DNA from: Cacajao melanocephalus
Taxonomy: Eukaryota; Chordata; Mammalia; Primates; Pitheciidae
Assembly (NCBI GenBank): GCA_963573385.1
Contig: CAUYLG010076831.1
Coordinates: forward strand, 62,001-126,000
DNA length: 64,000 bases
Direction: 5' to 3'
This document shows, one piece after another, positions 25,985-44,560 of the stretch. The notes under the pieces were generated by a model. That model was not told the origin of the DNA and did no database searches. It saw only the letters and a program-made list of their open reading frames with translations. Position 1 is the stretch's first letter. Every line of letters starts with the position of its first letter. The position numbers and the translations under genes are program-made.

Positions 25985-26128
25985 CACTATCTTATTTGAC
26001 TCTTATTATAACCTATGTTCAGTATTATTATCCCATTTTGCAAGTGAAAAAACTAAGACTCAGAGAGTTTTCAGATCTTTCTTAATGGCCATTCAGTTAG
26101 TAAGAATTAGAGCATTTGGAAACAGAAA
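25985..26128 (-). mobile_element. MIR, antisense
   Basis: 'tatcttatttgactcttatt', 'tattatcccattttgcaagt', 'actcagagagttttcag' and 'cagttagtaagaattagagc' follow the reverse MIR order. Confidence 0.75.
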
Positions 26129-26716
26129 ATAATTTTTATATATGTAGACAGAAACAATAAATTAACAAATTTATAAATTATCTGTAGTTCAATTGCAAAG
26201 TCTGAATTTTAGCTTAAGTCACATTTTTATAGCTTGAAAACAAGTGTTTTAACATTTTAAAAAATAAACATTCACTGTGCTTTGCTTCCTGTGTAAGATA
26301 TGACGTATTCAAGTATGCTTAAGGAACTACAAATACAATATTCTGTCAGCCATTAATTGTTCTAATAAAGAGAATAAATTAGTTCAAACAAACAATAAGA
26401 GAGTGAGCAGTGCTTGAATCATCATGAATATTGTAATTAATCATCTTCAATATATTCATTAGCCCTAATTTGGTCTTTAGAACATAGCTCCACGCAAACT
26501 GCTCTTTCTGGTCTTAAATTACATGTTCCTGATTCTGTGAGCTACTTGATCTCCAGAGTACACAGCCACTTATTTCTTTAGACTCTCCTTGGAAACTCCA
26601 CTCAGATACTGACAGAGTCGTCCCTTTGTATGTTTGGAGCCAAATCACAGGCTGCCAGAGCCTGTGTGCTCCCCCAGTCATCATTCCCAGACCCTACTCT
26701 AGAATTTCTCAAGGGG
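26129..26716. other. Unassigned AT-rich stretch
   Basis: No repeat or gene recognised. Confidence 0.4.
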
Positions 26717-26898
26717 CCGTGGTTTTTAAACTTGCATGTACATCAGAGCCACCCAGAAGGTCGTTAAAACAGTTTGCTGGGCCCTGCCCACAGAATTTCC
26801 AATTCAGGTCTGAGGTGGGGCCCGAGAATCTGCATTTCTGACAAGGCCCCGGGTGGCTCTGATACTGCTGGTCCCCTGACCACACTTTGAGAGCCTCT
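26717..26898. mobile_element. MER5A-type hAT MITE
   Basis: 'catgtacatcagagccaccc', 'gctgggccctgcccacagaa', 'ggtggggcccgagaatctgc' and 'accacactttgagagcc' span the element almost end to end. Confidence 0.85.
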
Positions 26899-27659
<761 letters not shown>

Positions 27660-27711
27660 ATCAAATGAGTAAATGGTTTTCTCAGGTATTTTAACAGAGG
27701 CATAGGAATAA

Positions 27712-28062
<351 letters not shown>

Positions 28063-29481
28063 AAGAATGTATCTATTTTTTTTTTAGCAAGATTTAAAAC
28101 CTACCTTCTTCCTGACTCTCTACATTATAATTATAGCTCACACTTGGAGCCCATTGGTAAATCAAGAAGTAAAATGGCAAAGTCAGAGACTTCTCTGGCC
28201 TCCTCTCTGGTCTGTATCCAAACTAACGTGGCCTCCCCAGGTCATTACTCTCCCAACCATCTTGCCAGGCAATGCTGGTCCCTTCACCCCTTTTTTCCAC
28301 ACCCTCTCTTGGAGCTAGAAGTGGTGGAAAACTTGTGTATGTGATGTCTTCAGAATCTGCTATGCACTGAGGAAGAGCATGGCCCTCACTGAGCCCATTT
28401 TCATTCACAATCTCAAAGAAAAGTTTATCCCATCAATTCATACATTTCCCCAAATTGCCATAAGCACGGACAAGGTTGCTCAGAAAAATAACCAAGATAA
28501 CCTCAGCTTATGAGTGAGAAAAAAAATTTTGTCTACTTACATTTTCATATGTATTAGGGAATATTTCATAATATGAAAAACAACAAAAGCTAATTTTTGC
28601 CACATTCTGCTTCCTCGTCTATACAAAACAATATGGGTTTTTCTTTTTTACACCTACTAATTAATTGTAAAGCCTTCGTTTTCTTTTTCTTCATGAATTT
28701 TTAAAATTGCAAAACACAGTATTGAGTTGAAAATTAAGGAAAAGTTTTGATATTTCACAAGCCACTATTTTTTCCTCCTGACCGATTCCCTTTAAAAATT
28801 CAAATAGCAAAGATGCTTTTTCTCTGGCTTCAATAAGCATGTAGATCTGAACTGTGGAACAGTGGCAAGTCACATCTCTTTATTATTGTTAATTCACTGC
28901 CAAATTAAAATGCATGCAGCCTCTTCTTCTTACCACACAAATTGTGCCTCGAACAAGATAATAATTTTATTTTGTAGAATAAAAACATCATCCGAAGACA
29001 AGGTTTTTTCTTAATGACCTGAAATATGTGTTTTCTCTGAAAAGAGGAAGAAATTTAAAAGGCAATGGCAACATGGTGTTTTTCCAGGAGATAGTAATTA
29101 GAAATGAATTAGAGCTTCCGAAGAATGAGAACAAGAAGGCCCCTGTTTACCTCTTATGCTAACTACAGCCCATGCTTATGAGCCTTCATTATTCGAGAGT
29201 CATCTCTCAACCATATCCTACAAATGAATGTGATTTACAGCTTCAGCTCAACTGGGATTTGAGATATGTGTGTGGGTTGTTTTGGCTGTTATTTTTCTAA
29301 TCTTAAGAGGGACACTTTCATTCTATCTAAACCAATTTCAGCATAAAAAAAAAAGCAGCTCCACTCTGCATGCTCTCCTATTGTCCCTTTTAAAGCTATT
29401 TTCGTATTATTCCGAGAACTCTCAAGCAAACTCACTGAGACGCCAATGTTCATCTCTATAATTCTGAACAGAACTCCTTCC
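28063..29481. other. Non-repetitive intergenic stretch
   Basis: About 1.4 kb without recognised repeats or genes. AT-rich in the 28.5-29.2 kb part. Confidence 0.4.
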
Positions 29482-29923
29482 TGGTAGCTTTTTACTCTGG
29501 GTGAAGAGGGAGACCCAGGCTTCTCAGATCAACTTCCCCTTTGACCATCATGCTGCATTTCAATAGAAGAAAAGGTTGACCGACTGGTGCCTCCGGTTTT
29601 ACCTTCCTATAGGTGACAGGCTAGGCCTTGGGGAAACTCTCCAGAAGGCACTATTTTTACTTAAAACAAGATCAAACCAAAACCTTTTCACATGTGAGTC
29701 CTAAAACTGTAAACCGGAACCCTTTCATATGTGATTTCTAAAGCTATAAACCTAAGATTCTTCCACGTGTAACATCTAAAGTATAAGCCTATAAAAGGCT
29801 GAACCTCCCTTTGTTAGACGAGCTTGGCTGTTAGGCAACTATCTACCTTGCTCCCAGCTGAATAAACCTTCCTCCTGCATTCGGTGTCCGAGAGATCCAT
29901 TTCCCGTGGCTGCTTCTGCTACA
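29482..29923 (+). mobile_element. LTR with internal ~37-bp repeats, copy 1
   Basis: LTR architecture: three imperfect ~37-bp units ('cttttcacatgtgagtccta..aaactgtaaacc') at about 29679-29790, TATAAAAG at 29790, AATAAA at 29861, end at '...tgctaca'. It shares its whole order with 34200-34768. ERV1-like; family not recalled. Confidence 0.7.
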
Positions 29924-31368
<1,445 letters not shown>

Positions 31369-31865
31369 TTCTTAGTGTCTTTAAACTGTCTCTTGTAAAG
31401 AAACAAAATGAGGAAATTGTAGACAATGTAGGGGAATTTCCAATCCACAGATCCAAATTCAAAGCAAAAGCCTTGATCTTACATCAAAAAACTGGTAAAT
31501 TGCCATTCATTTATGCATTTTATGTTAACTTATTTTTGGCAAGTATAGATCATTCCATGACATCCAAATTGAACCAGCTTTTTTCATTTATTGGTCCCAG
31601 TGGCTCAGAGAAAAGAACTTCCACTATGTTTATTTTTAAACTCTGTGAGTACATGTGTTCGCTCCACCCCACCAACAACTTTTAATCTTCAAAATGCACA
31701 ATGGTGCTGGTAAACTTCTTCATGTTTTATGCATAGAATGGAATTTTATTCGTCTGATCGTGTGCTGAGGAATCTTTTTGTCCTTATGGTGAAATGTGTT
31801 TTTTATTGACAGTTCTGAAAGTGAAGCTACTCCTGTGTTTCTTGCACAGGTGGGATTCCACTTTA
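31369..31865. other. Unassigned stretch
   Basis: Nothing recognised. Confidence 0.4.
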
Positions 31866-32170
31866 TTTTTATTTATTTATTTATTTGAGATGGAATCTCA
31901 CTCTTGTCGCCCAGGCTAGAGAGCAGTGGCACGATCTTGGCTCACTACTGCAACCTCTGCTTCCTGGGTTAAAGCGATTCTCCTTCCTCAGCCTCCCGAT
32001 AGCTGGAACTACAGGCATGCACCACTACACCCAGCTAATTTACTGTATTTTTAGTAGAGAGGGGGTTTCACCATGTTGGTCAAACTGGTCTCGAACTCCT
32101 GACTCAGGTGATCCGCCCGCCTTGGCCTCCCAAAGTGCTGGAATTACAGGCATGAGCCACTGCACACGGC
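31866..32170 (-). mobile_element. Alu, full-length
   Basis: Reverse-complement dimer whose tail became (TTTA)n. Duplication TGGGATTCCACTTTA / TGGAATTCCACTTTA at 31851 and 32171. Confidence 0.97.
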
Positions 32171-34199
32171 TGGAATTCCACTTTAACAATGGCTTCATGC
32201 CCTTCTGTCACCAAAGTCTGCTTATCTTGAGGCTGTCTCAGGTCAGAGATGGTGGTTTCCTTTAGCTCTTGGGTTTTCTTTGCAGATGTGTAGGTTAGAG
32301 GAAGGGAGGTGTGTGTGCCCCACTGCTACCCCGTGCCCAGGTCCCTCTCTCTCCTAAGCACCTCTCAAGATCACTTTGCCTTTGGAATGGCCATCCTTTG
32401 CTTGGTTTGGTTTCTAAAGTGAACTTACAAGTTCTTCGCAAACATTCCAAGCTTCATCCAAACCAGGCATGAAAAGATTTGAAATGATTCTTTTCCGGGC
32501 ACGGTTCTTTGATTTTACCCCTGTCCATAAGTAAGTGAATAATAAACTTGAAAAAGATGTAAATTGCTGTCGTGGGCGTTCTGCAGCAATTTTCATTCAC
32601 TCAGAAGTAAGATTAAATAAAAGACCTTCAAAATATAATGCATTTCTGTTTATCTCGTGATGCAGTATAAAAACATCTAAGAGAAGAAGGGCAGAAAATA
32701 GAAAGAAATCTGTAGCTAATTATGTAAGAGCCATATTCTCCATAAGGTAGAAGTCTGACCACCAAAGTATTAAATGAAACTACCGGGCAGTGGCTTCTCT
32801 TGTGAACTGGACACCAGTTAGATCATTTTTTAAACAGCCTCCACCTCTATATAAAATTATTTTCTGTAATAATTACTATTTTCTGGAGTCGGCTAGTTTT
32901 AATTTTTAAAAATATTTTTTAATTTTAAAGACATTATTAAAATTCCATAAAATATTTCATGTACAAAATGAAATTTGCATTTGCCAAACAAAAAACATTA
33001 TACCTCTCAGTTCACCACTCCATTTCACTGTTTAAAGTGTAAGTGCAAATAAAAATTCTGTGATGTGTGAAATGAATTTCTGTAAAGGATGCCTCGGCTT
33101 ACATTTTAATAGAAGTGAATAGAAATCTGTTTGCTATGTTTAAGCGTGGGCAACATGCTTTCCCACCAAAAATGGGCATTTTTCCGTACAAAGGCTTTTA
33201 CTCAAAAGTAGTTAAAGTTGTAAATATATCTGCCCCCACAAGTGATAAGCATATGGCTACCTCATTCAACATTAACTGCTGCAATTGTTTGGAACTTAGT
33301 GCAACAAATTGTGTGTGTTTGTGTATGTAGGAGTATTTTATCTTTGACATTGTTTGTAATTGTCAGCATAGGGTGATAATGAAAAGCAGACCAAATCTTA
33401 GTTGATTTTGTATTGTTTTTAAATTCTTCATAAACCTTGTGCCTGCTCGTTATCAGTACCTGAGGCAAAGTGCTCGGACAGCTCTGCCCCTTTGTATAAC
33501 CCTACCACCAGGTAAGGGCACAACCCTAATCTGAGGTTATACAAGGAAGCTGCACAGACACAAGGATTTCACTTCTAGTTGAATCTAGACATAGAAATCA
33601 GTAGGGTAGCTCACCTGCAGAATATCAGTAGAACTGGTAAAGTGTTTGCTGGACGCATTCGTTTTAATGATATGCAAACAAGTCCAGTACTTTCAGAGGA
33701 TGATAATTTTTTTAAATAAGATTCTAATTCTCACATCTTGATTAAATGAAACATGCTGTTTCCAGGTCTTCACTTTTCTGGATTGTAAATATTTGCTGAG
33801 TGGACAAATAAATAGATGTTTGGGTGAGTCCATGAGAGGAGAGCTGCTATTTATACATCTATTTGAACTCACATCTCTCAATTTGCTAAAAGAAATAGTA
33901 ATAGGATTCTCTATTCCAGAGGGTACTCCAGAAACAAACAGGTCAACTGAACGGGTAACCAAAAGCTCACCACCAACAAATTTCAAGTCCAGACCAGGAA
34001 TTGTGTACATGATATTCCAAACACAGAAACATGTCCCAAGCCTAGGACAGCCAACTTTTCAGTAAATGCCAGAGAATGACAAACAGCACCGTATAGCTCT
34101 CTTTGCTGCCATAAGGAAGAGGGCCAAGAAGCGGAAAAAATAACTGAGCCTTCTACTTGGGAAATGCCACGTAAGCCATGAAGACTTAATGCTTCAGAT
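32171..34199. other. Non-repetitive intergenic stretch
   Basis: About 2 kb with no repeat, exon or RNA gene that I can name. Open frames of up to 105 codons overlap on both strands (about 33.7-34.07 kb) without domain features. Confidence 0.4.
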
Positions 34200-34768
34200 A
34201 TGTCCTGTGTTCTTTTGAGGAAGGAGACTCAGGCATCTAGAGTCACCTCCCCCTCAACTTCCACACTGCATTTCAATGGAAGAACAGGCTGCCTGACTGG
34301 CACCTCCTAAATCCCCTTCCTGTAGATGGCAGGCTTGGTATTGGGGAAACTCTCTGGAAGACACTGTTTTTACTTAAAACAAGATCAAACCTCCATCCAG
34401 AGACCAGAACCTTTTCACTTGTGATTCCTAAAACTGTAAACCCGAAACCCTTTCATATGTGATTTCTAAAACTGTAAACCAAGAAATCTTTCCATATGTG
34501 AGTCCTAAAGCTGTAAATCCAAAGCCCTTTCACTCGTGATTTCTAAGGCTCTAAACCTAAGATTCTTTCATGTGTAATATCTAGAGTGCAAGCCTATATA
34601 AAGGCGGAACCTTCCTTTGTTGGATGAGCTGGGTAATTTGGAACCATCACCTGACTCCCAGCCATAGTAATAATAAATAATAGTTATGATAAATAATAAT
34701 AATAATAAACTCTTTCCTTCCCCATTCGGTGTTCTAGAGCTCTGTTTCCCGCAGCCGCTCCTGCTACA
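34200..34768 (+). mobile_element. LTR with internal ~37-bp repeats, copy 2
   Basis: Same family as 29482-29923 but with five ~37-bp units at about 34408-34592 instead of three. TATATAAAGG at 34595. The sequence before AATAAA (34704) expanded into an (AAT)n run at about 34663-34712. Ends '...tgctaca'. Confidence 0.7.
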
Positions 34769-35390
34769 CTTTCATTTGACCATAAACTCTAACTAACCCT
34801 GGATCATTTGCAATCAGCAAGAGCAAGCATCTGAACTTAGAATCAGACAAAAGAACCCATTCCAAACATTTTTCTCTGCTGCTGTCAGAATACAGGAATT
34901 TTCTCCTTTTAATTTGAATCCTCCCACTAGCAGATAATAAAGCTTTTTCATTTCTTACCTTTCTTCTACTGATCTAACTCTAAGACCCTTTACAAAAGGG
35001 AGGAAATTGAGAAGAAACTTACTTCAGAAGAAAAATTACTTCATTTAAAAAAAAGACATATACACACACACAAAAATAATAAATTCCAAAGTTTTCTTTT
35101 TTTTGTAATGCATGTGTTTCCTTAAGTTTGGTAGTGGATGCACAGGAATTCATCAAATTATTCTCTATAATGTTTTTGTTTTAAGTGTTAGATAATAAAG
35201 AAATCTGCTCATTGTAATAAATTCAAGTAAGATAAGTTTTTAGAAAGTCAACAAAAAAATCTTACCATTCAGAAAAAACTAACATTTGGTGAGTATTATT
35301 CTGTGTGTGTGTGTGTGTGTTAGTAGAAGAATGTATGAACGCCTAAATGGACATAATTTCACAAAAATGAAGTCATAATAGGGATACCGT
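34769..35390. other. Unassigned stretch with (TG)10
   Basis: Nothing assigned except a (TG)n run at 35301-35320 and a short CA run near 35060. Confidence 0.5.
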
Positions 35391-35719
35391 TTATTTATTT
35401 ATTTATTTATTTATTTATTCATTCATTTATTTTTGGAGACAGAGTCTCACTCTGTCACCCAGGCTGGAGTACAGTTGCATGATCTTGAGGCTCACTGCAA
35501 CCTTCGCCTGGTGGGTTCAAGTAATTCTCATGCCTCAGCCTCCCAAGTAGCTGGGATTACAAGCACACAGCACCATGCCAGGCCAATTTTTGTATTTTTA
35601 ATAGAGACAGGGTTTCACCATGTTTCCCAGGCTGATCTTAAACTCCTGGCCTCAAGTGATTCGCCCATCTCAGCGTGCCGAAGTGCTGAAAGTATAGGTG
35701 TGAGCCACTGCACCTGGCC
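35391..35719 (-). mobile_element. Alu with (TTTA)n tail
   Basis: Reverse-complement dimer preceded by a TTTA repeat derived from its tail. GATACCGTTTATTTA / GATGCTATTTATTTA flanks. Confidence 0.95.
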
Positions 35720-36149
35720 TAGATGCTATTTATTTAAAACATTTACTTAAAATTTTCTTCAATTAAACAGGAAAAAAGTTAAGTTAAAACTGAAGAGGAT
35801 ATTTTTAACCACAAGGAAAATTATTTACTAAAAGCTTAAAGGGAAAAAACACAAAAAGACTCTAATACATTAGAAGCTTCATTTTTTAAATAAAAGTGAA
35901 TCCCATAGAAAATACCAATTGCTTCGGCAATGAGTGTTGAAAAACTGATTACTCTTACACTTCCCATTTCTCAATTTTTGTTTCAGACTACTTCTCTATG
36001 ATCAAGATTATAACATTTACATCCACCTCTATAACCATAATTCCCATATTTGTTTAAGGTCAGTTCTGTGATTAAATGGATTCCAAGTTCACCAGGCCCT
36101 TCACTATGGCTGTTCTTTTTGCTGGGTTCCCATATTTGCATCTTCAACG
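35720..36149. other. Unassigned stretch
   Basis: Nothing recognised. Confidence 0.4.
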
Positions 36150-36900
36150 GCTAGATTTCATCATCACATACTTTTTCAAGTAGGACTCGGTTTTTTATCT
36201 CTGAAAAAATCTTTGGCCATTACACTTGAATGAAAACTTGCCTCAGTATAACATTTTGGAGGTTCACATTCTTTCTTAGACATTACAACAGATCTTTTGC
36301 TGGAATGCAGTGTTGCTGTGGAGACATCTCTGGCCTGATTTTTCTCTTCATTGTAAATGACTTGCATTTTTTACCCGGATGCATGAGCAATTTCTTCTCC
36401 ATTCTTGAAGCAGATAACTAAGATATAGTTCAGTGTCGGACACTCTGTAGCCATTTTTATTTGAACCTTGTTCAGTAAACTTTCTTCTTCTTATATCTTT
36501 GAGGAGTTTGCACACTTCATTTGTTGGGCTGTGTCTTCTAAGTCCACCAATTATTCTTACATGTTTGATTATCTTTGTCCGCCTTCGATATGTATCTAAT
36601 TTCTCCTAAATGTTTCACTCTTGTTTTTCTTTGCAAGCACTGTGATTATTTCAGGACAATTCTCTGTCAGTAATTCAGTTTATTGCCATATCTGTTCTGT
36701 TCCCTGATACATCAGAAAGAAGTGTCAGGTCTATAATGGTATTGATTTGTTCTTCGCTTTGCTTCTTTAGGTTTTCCATCACTTTTCTTCTTCCTGTTCT
36801 GGTGTTCCAGCATCTCATTTCCAAGTTCTTGTTTTGTTGAATTTGTGATCTTAGTTAAGTTCTTTTAATGAATAAAGCTCCCTATTCTGTGAGTTATGGT
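36150..36900 (-). mobile_element. Possible HAL1/L1 ORF1-derived fragment
   Basis: Read on the minus strand, the sequence has an A-rich ORF1-like composition and a 'catgtaagaataattggtgg' segment resembling the L1 ORF1 RNA-binding region. No long frame survives. Moderate to low certainty. Confidence 0.35.
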
Positions 36901-37593
36901 TTCTTACAGACTGGATTCTCTGTGTTTTCAATGTTATATTCCTTTCTTCCTCTCTTATTTTGGAGGGAGCATGGTGTGTTTGCCCAGTGCTTGCTCTGAT
37001 GTGGTGTGGGTGAATTCTCATTCACTCTCTTCCCATTGTTTTGGAGGCCACATTGTGGTTCACCTCTGAGCTACAGTTTGAGGAGATTGTGTCCATGTTT
37101 GTTACCTGCTCTCCTGGGAGTAGAGGTGAATGGCCAGCTGGGTCTGTGTGCAGCTTTTTTTGAAGGATCTGAATTATTTTCTCTCTTCCAACATTCAATT
37201 TGATATACAGTCCCAGGCCTTGCTCTGCCTATGTGGGGACATGTTCTATTTCCATAGGGGAATTCCTTCTGTTTCAGACGGATTTCCGGTTTGGCATGGA
37301 GCATTAGAACCTAGACTCTGTCAGAGATAATCAACCCCTGTTCTTGACATCCCCCAGTTCACTGACGTATCTCTTCTAAGTAACAAGTCCTATTCTTCCA
37401 ATCCAAAGAGGGAACATAATAAGCTATTTGTGATTTGGGGGCTTGGTAGTTAATAGTTGAATAAGGAGGTAATAGCAGAGGTTAGAGGGTAGAACCTCAC
37501 TTAGGGCTTTCCAAGCACCTTCCCCCCAACACACACATATTCACATCTGTTCTTACTCCTTTAGAGAGCCTGGTATGTATAAATTCCCCTGGC
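36901..37593. other. Unassigned stretch
   Basis: May continue the old LINE-like text; otherwise nothing recognised. Several 60-77-codon frames are unsupported. Confidence 0.35.
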
Positions 37594-38057
<464 letters not shown>

Positions 38058-38596
38058 TGTCAGGGTTTCCAAGGCCACCCCCAAGTTCAATGACTTGCTT
38101 AAGGACTCACAGGACTCAGCATATATTTGTACTCATGGCTAAGATTTATTACAGCAAAATCAGCAAAGGGGAAAGTCTCACGGATGAAGTCTAGAGGAAA
38201 CCAGGAGCAAGCTTCTAAGAATCATCTCCTGGTGGCATTGCACAGGACATGCTTATTTCTTCCAGCAACTCCCTGTGGCATTCACTGTCTACCAGGAACA
38301 CATACCTGAGCCTAAAAGAACAGAGTTTTTATCAAAGGTTGGTCACACAGGCACATAAGATCCATATGACTAACTGCAGTCCCTGACATTTCATGTTCCC
38401 AGAAGGAAGGCAGGCATCTAGCATAAATCACATTGTTTGTATAGTAGGTCAATCTTATCATTTAGGGAAAGTTTTGTATCAGCGTAGGGAACTTTTTACT
38501 AACCCAGTTCCCAGATACCAGTCAAGGACCAACCTTGCAAATAGGCGTTTCTAAGGCCAGCAGTGGTATCAGGCCGGCTATGCCTTTCAGTACACA
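38058..38596 (-). mobile_element. ERVL-like solo LTR (MER21-like), complete
   Basis: On the minus strand it begins TGTGTACTGAAAGG and ends CCCTGACA, with AATAAA (plus-strand TTTATT at 38145) near the end. It is related along its length to 11912-12842. Confidence 0.75.
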
Positions 38597-40039
38597 TACC
38601 TTGGTCCTACTTTTCAAAATACAGCACGAGATGTACATCTATCTGAGTCCATTTAAGCTTTAATGTCCCCACTATTTGTTCCATATACTCTTTCTATACT
38701 AGAATAACGGGAGAAAAATCAAAAAGATCTATAAAACTACAGCATGAAGATTGCCGTTAGAGTCATCCTCCCGCTTCCTGTCTTAATTCCATCTCCGCAA
38801 CTTCACATTCATTTACTCACATTGTCTTTGACCCAAACAAACAAACAAGAAGAAAAAGAAAAACAGCAAAGCAATAAATTTGAAGTCTGTTTTTAAGGTT
38901 TTGTAAAATCTCCAGCTCCAAAAGAGGTAAAAGCAATTTTAGCTAAATTTGATGCTTTATTCAAACCTCAGACATCCTGATTATCATGTGACGTAAAATC
39001 TAAGTTTACACATGAAATTTCTAGGTAGTCAGATACGCAAGAATGTGCACCAATGTCACCGCCATACCTTTTCTTAGTTGAGTATAGTTTCACTATTTGA
39101 GTAGCCAGGAGGTTGTGTCCAAGCAAAAAAAAAGAGCTGGAGTGTTTCTTTTTTAAAATCTGGAAGTGATATGCTTTATGCTTTGTTTCAATACTTCCTA
39201 TTCAATTCAATGACTTGAAATATTTTCATGCCATTTGCTGATCCACAAAATAACCTGAAATGTATTTAAGAAAAAAAAAAGCCTCTCCCTGTTAAGTCAT
39301 TACCTACATATTTTTAAAGTATCCTATCCTCAAAATGACTGTGATACTTCTACTCTTGAGGCTGATATTATATATGTGTATACATATATTCATATATTTA
39401 TTATATATAAATATTAATATATATTTCTAAATCTACCTGGGGAGGGGGAAAGAAAAAACAAATATTTAATTTATGGCATCTAAATATTAGAGATCAAACA
39501 CACATAAATAGAGCAAATCAGGTGTACCAATATCTGCAGAGTATACATAAATGAAAATGTATACGTATTCACACATTTCACCAATTATTTCAAATAAGGT
39601 GAGATTCTAGTCCCAGAACAGCACCTGGCTAACCTGAAAAACATTTAATAACCACTCAGTAGTGAGGAATTAGATACCACATCACCCACACCTCTGTAAC
39701 TTCTTAAACCATTTTACAGACAGGTCTCCAAAACCACCTATTTGCTCTCATAGAAGCCAGTGGTCATTAGATCTGAGATATACACAAAGGGCCAAAGGTA
39801 AAAGACTGAATGACAGATTCTTACTAGAGAAAGGAAATATTACTCAGCTTGAATTTTCTCTTCTTTTTCCTGCAAATTGAAATTCTTGCCCTAATCGGGC
39901 TGTTTCCAAACATACATGAAATGAACAAAAAGAGAGAGGAAATTAAGCATCCCAGGATGTGCTGTAGGTATGTAATGAGACCACAGCAGCTTCTAGGACC
40001 CAGGCAGTGATCACCTTGCTATCACATATTTGCTCTTAC
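38597..40039. other. Repeat-poor stretch with AT-rich run
   Basis: No transposon recognised. An AT-rich alternating tract lies at about 39368-39427. Confidence 0.45.
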
Positions 40040-40620
40040 TGTAACGCGTTCTCTCCTAACTAGTTACAATAAAATTAATAGAACTAAAATGCTCATCTCT
40101 GTTCCTTTGCCCTCCATTTTTCCCTTTCTCGTTTGCTTTTTTATAAGCTCAGAGAGTTATAGAAAAGGGGGTTGCTTTGGTTACCATTAAATCAATCTCA
40201 CCTCATATCCTTTCACAAGTATAAAATGAATTCTGAGTGATTCTGATTATAATAACTGTACCCTAGCCCTGAACAAACCTAATTACAATTTGATTCAGGG
40301 CCCCATCATTGTTGCATCTAGGTAATGGAGCCTGTATTCCAGCCAGCAGTGCCTTGTTAATGAATAGGAGAGATGAGAGGCCTACACATTGTCTACAGTG
40401 ACCTCTTCTGCATCGTGGAGAGCGAACTGCATTGATAAACACACTAAGCTGGGTTATTATCCATTATTCAGTTTTACGATTAGCGAACACCTGGCATCAG
40501 GGCAGCCAGGAGCTCTTTACTTCCCATTTGTATCTATGTGAGCGCCAACTCTGACACAATATAGTATGCCAATTTCCCTTCATTAAAGGAAAGAACTTGT
40601 AAAGAAAGGGCTGAGGGAGG
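40040..40620. promoter_or_regulatory. Likely conserved noncoding element (enhancer candidate)
   Basis: Repeat-free, with a dense run of transcription-factor-like cores: CTAATTACAATTTG (about 40279), GTTAATGAAT (about 40356), a forkhead-like ATTGATAAACACA (about 40431), and TTATTATCCATTATTCAG (about 40454). No coding frame. Function is inferred from composition, not shown. Confidence 0.4.
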
Positions 40621-42815
<2,195 letters not shown>

Positions 42816-43410
42816 TAGCACTGCCATGTTTATCATAGCACTATTCACAGTAGCCAAGATATGGAATCAAGTGTCCATCAGTAGATGAGTGGATAAAATG
42901 TGGTACATCTACACAATGGAATATTATTTAGCCATAAAAAGAATGAAACCCTGTTATTTGCAGCAACATGGATGACCTGGAGGATATTACATTAAGTGTA
43001 ACGTAATAAGTGTATGAACATAAGTCAGGTACAGAAAAACAAATATCGCATGTTCTCATTTATATGTAGGAGATTAAAAAGCTGATCTCATGGAGGCAGT
43101 GATGATAGATACCAGAGCCTGGGAAGGGTAGCAGGAAGGAAGGGATGAAGAGAGGTTGGTTAATGGGCACAAAAATACAGTTAGAAGGAATATGGTTTAG
43201 TGTTCAAGAGCACAGTAGAATGACTATAGTTATCAATAATTTATTATGTATTTCAAAACTGCTAGAAGAGATTTGGGATGTTCTCAACATAAAGAAATGA
43301 TAAATATTTGAGGTGATGGGTACCCCAATTACCCTGATTTGATCTTATATATTATATGCATGTATCAAAATATCTCATGCTCCATAGACATGTACAATTA
43401 TTATGTATTG
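42816..43410 (+). mobile_element. L1 3' part, sense, head-to-head with the previous one
   Basis: 'atagcactattcacagtagc', 'aatggaatattatttagcca', 'gcatgttctcatttatatg' and 'gatgggtaccccaattaccc' are sense L1 3' text. Because both neighbours contain a 3' end, they are two elements rather than one insertion with a 5' inversion. Confidence 0.88.
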
Positions 43411-43584
43411 ATTTTTTTTAACTCCACGAAGCCATCACTTTTCACCCATCAAACTAGCGAAGTTCTTTTGCAAGAGTCTGATGGGTTGACCACCCTTACA
43501 CATTGCTGGTGGGAGTATAATGTACGTAAGACTTTAGGAAAATGATCTGACACTGTATTTCAAAACTTTAAATTTAAAAATCCA
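43411..43584 (+). mobile_element. Old L1M, first segment
   Basis: 'acattgctggtgggagtata' with the L1M4/ME-type continuation. Interrupted by an Alu. Confidence 0.65.
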
Positions 43585-43871
<287 letters not shown>

Positions 43872-43910
<39 letters not shown>

Positions 43911-43913
43911 AAA
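43872..43913 (+). repeat. (TAAA)10 tetranucleotide repeat in an Alu tail
   Basis: Ten perfect TAAA units followed by AA. A length polymorphism is plausible. Confidence 0.95.
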
Positions 43914-44560
43914 TGTATATACTTCTATCCAGTAATTCCTCCTAGAGTTATGAAACTCAACCTTTACTATGCCTATAAATCTCAGGAGCTCTTTTTTCAA
44001 GGCAGCTTTTTGGGCCATGACTGCAGAGATTCAGATACTGCAGGTCTGAGTTGGAACCCTGATGTGCATTAATGCCTGGTTATGGTGGAGGTGGCTCAGG
44101 TATCACATCATGGCAAGAGCTGCTCTAACGGAATCTCTTCCAAAGAAGCAATCAGGAATGTAGGAAAATATTTATGTGCAAAGCTTTATTCAAATCTTAT
44201 TTATGTGTTGAGAAATTGTAAACGATCTGTATTGACATAGATAAAGACACAGAATCGTAATTATGGTATATGCTTATAAGAGATTATTATACAGCCATTA
44301 AAAATGAGCTTTGGGGGGATATTTAATAATGCAGGAAGATGATAAATGAAAGAAATCAAGATGCAAAACTGTGCATATACCAGATATATTATTTGGAAAC
44401 AACTAAAGAAATACATCAAATCACTAGTAGTGACTATGACTGGGCAGTGGGATTATGAGTGATATTATCTAGGTGTCACTTTTTATTTTCTGAGTTTGAA
44501 ACAATGAAAAGTACTGCTTTCACAATCCAAAAATAAATAAACTTTAAAAAAATAAAGAAG
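43914..44560 (+). mobile_element. Old L1M, second segment
   Basis: 'ctatccagtaattcctccta', then after a gap at about 43985-44140 'tatacagccattaaaaatga', 'gatgcaaaactgtgcatat', 'gggcagtgggattatgagtg'. Ends near 'aataaataaactttaaaaaa'. Confidence 0.65.

Noticed and set aside
34408..34592. CRISPR-like array
   Set aside because: The ~37-bp units are adjacent and diverged, without spacers, and lie in an LTR. The organism is a primate.
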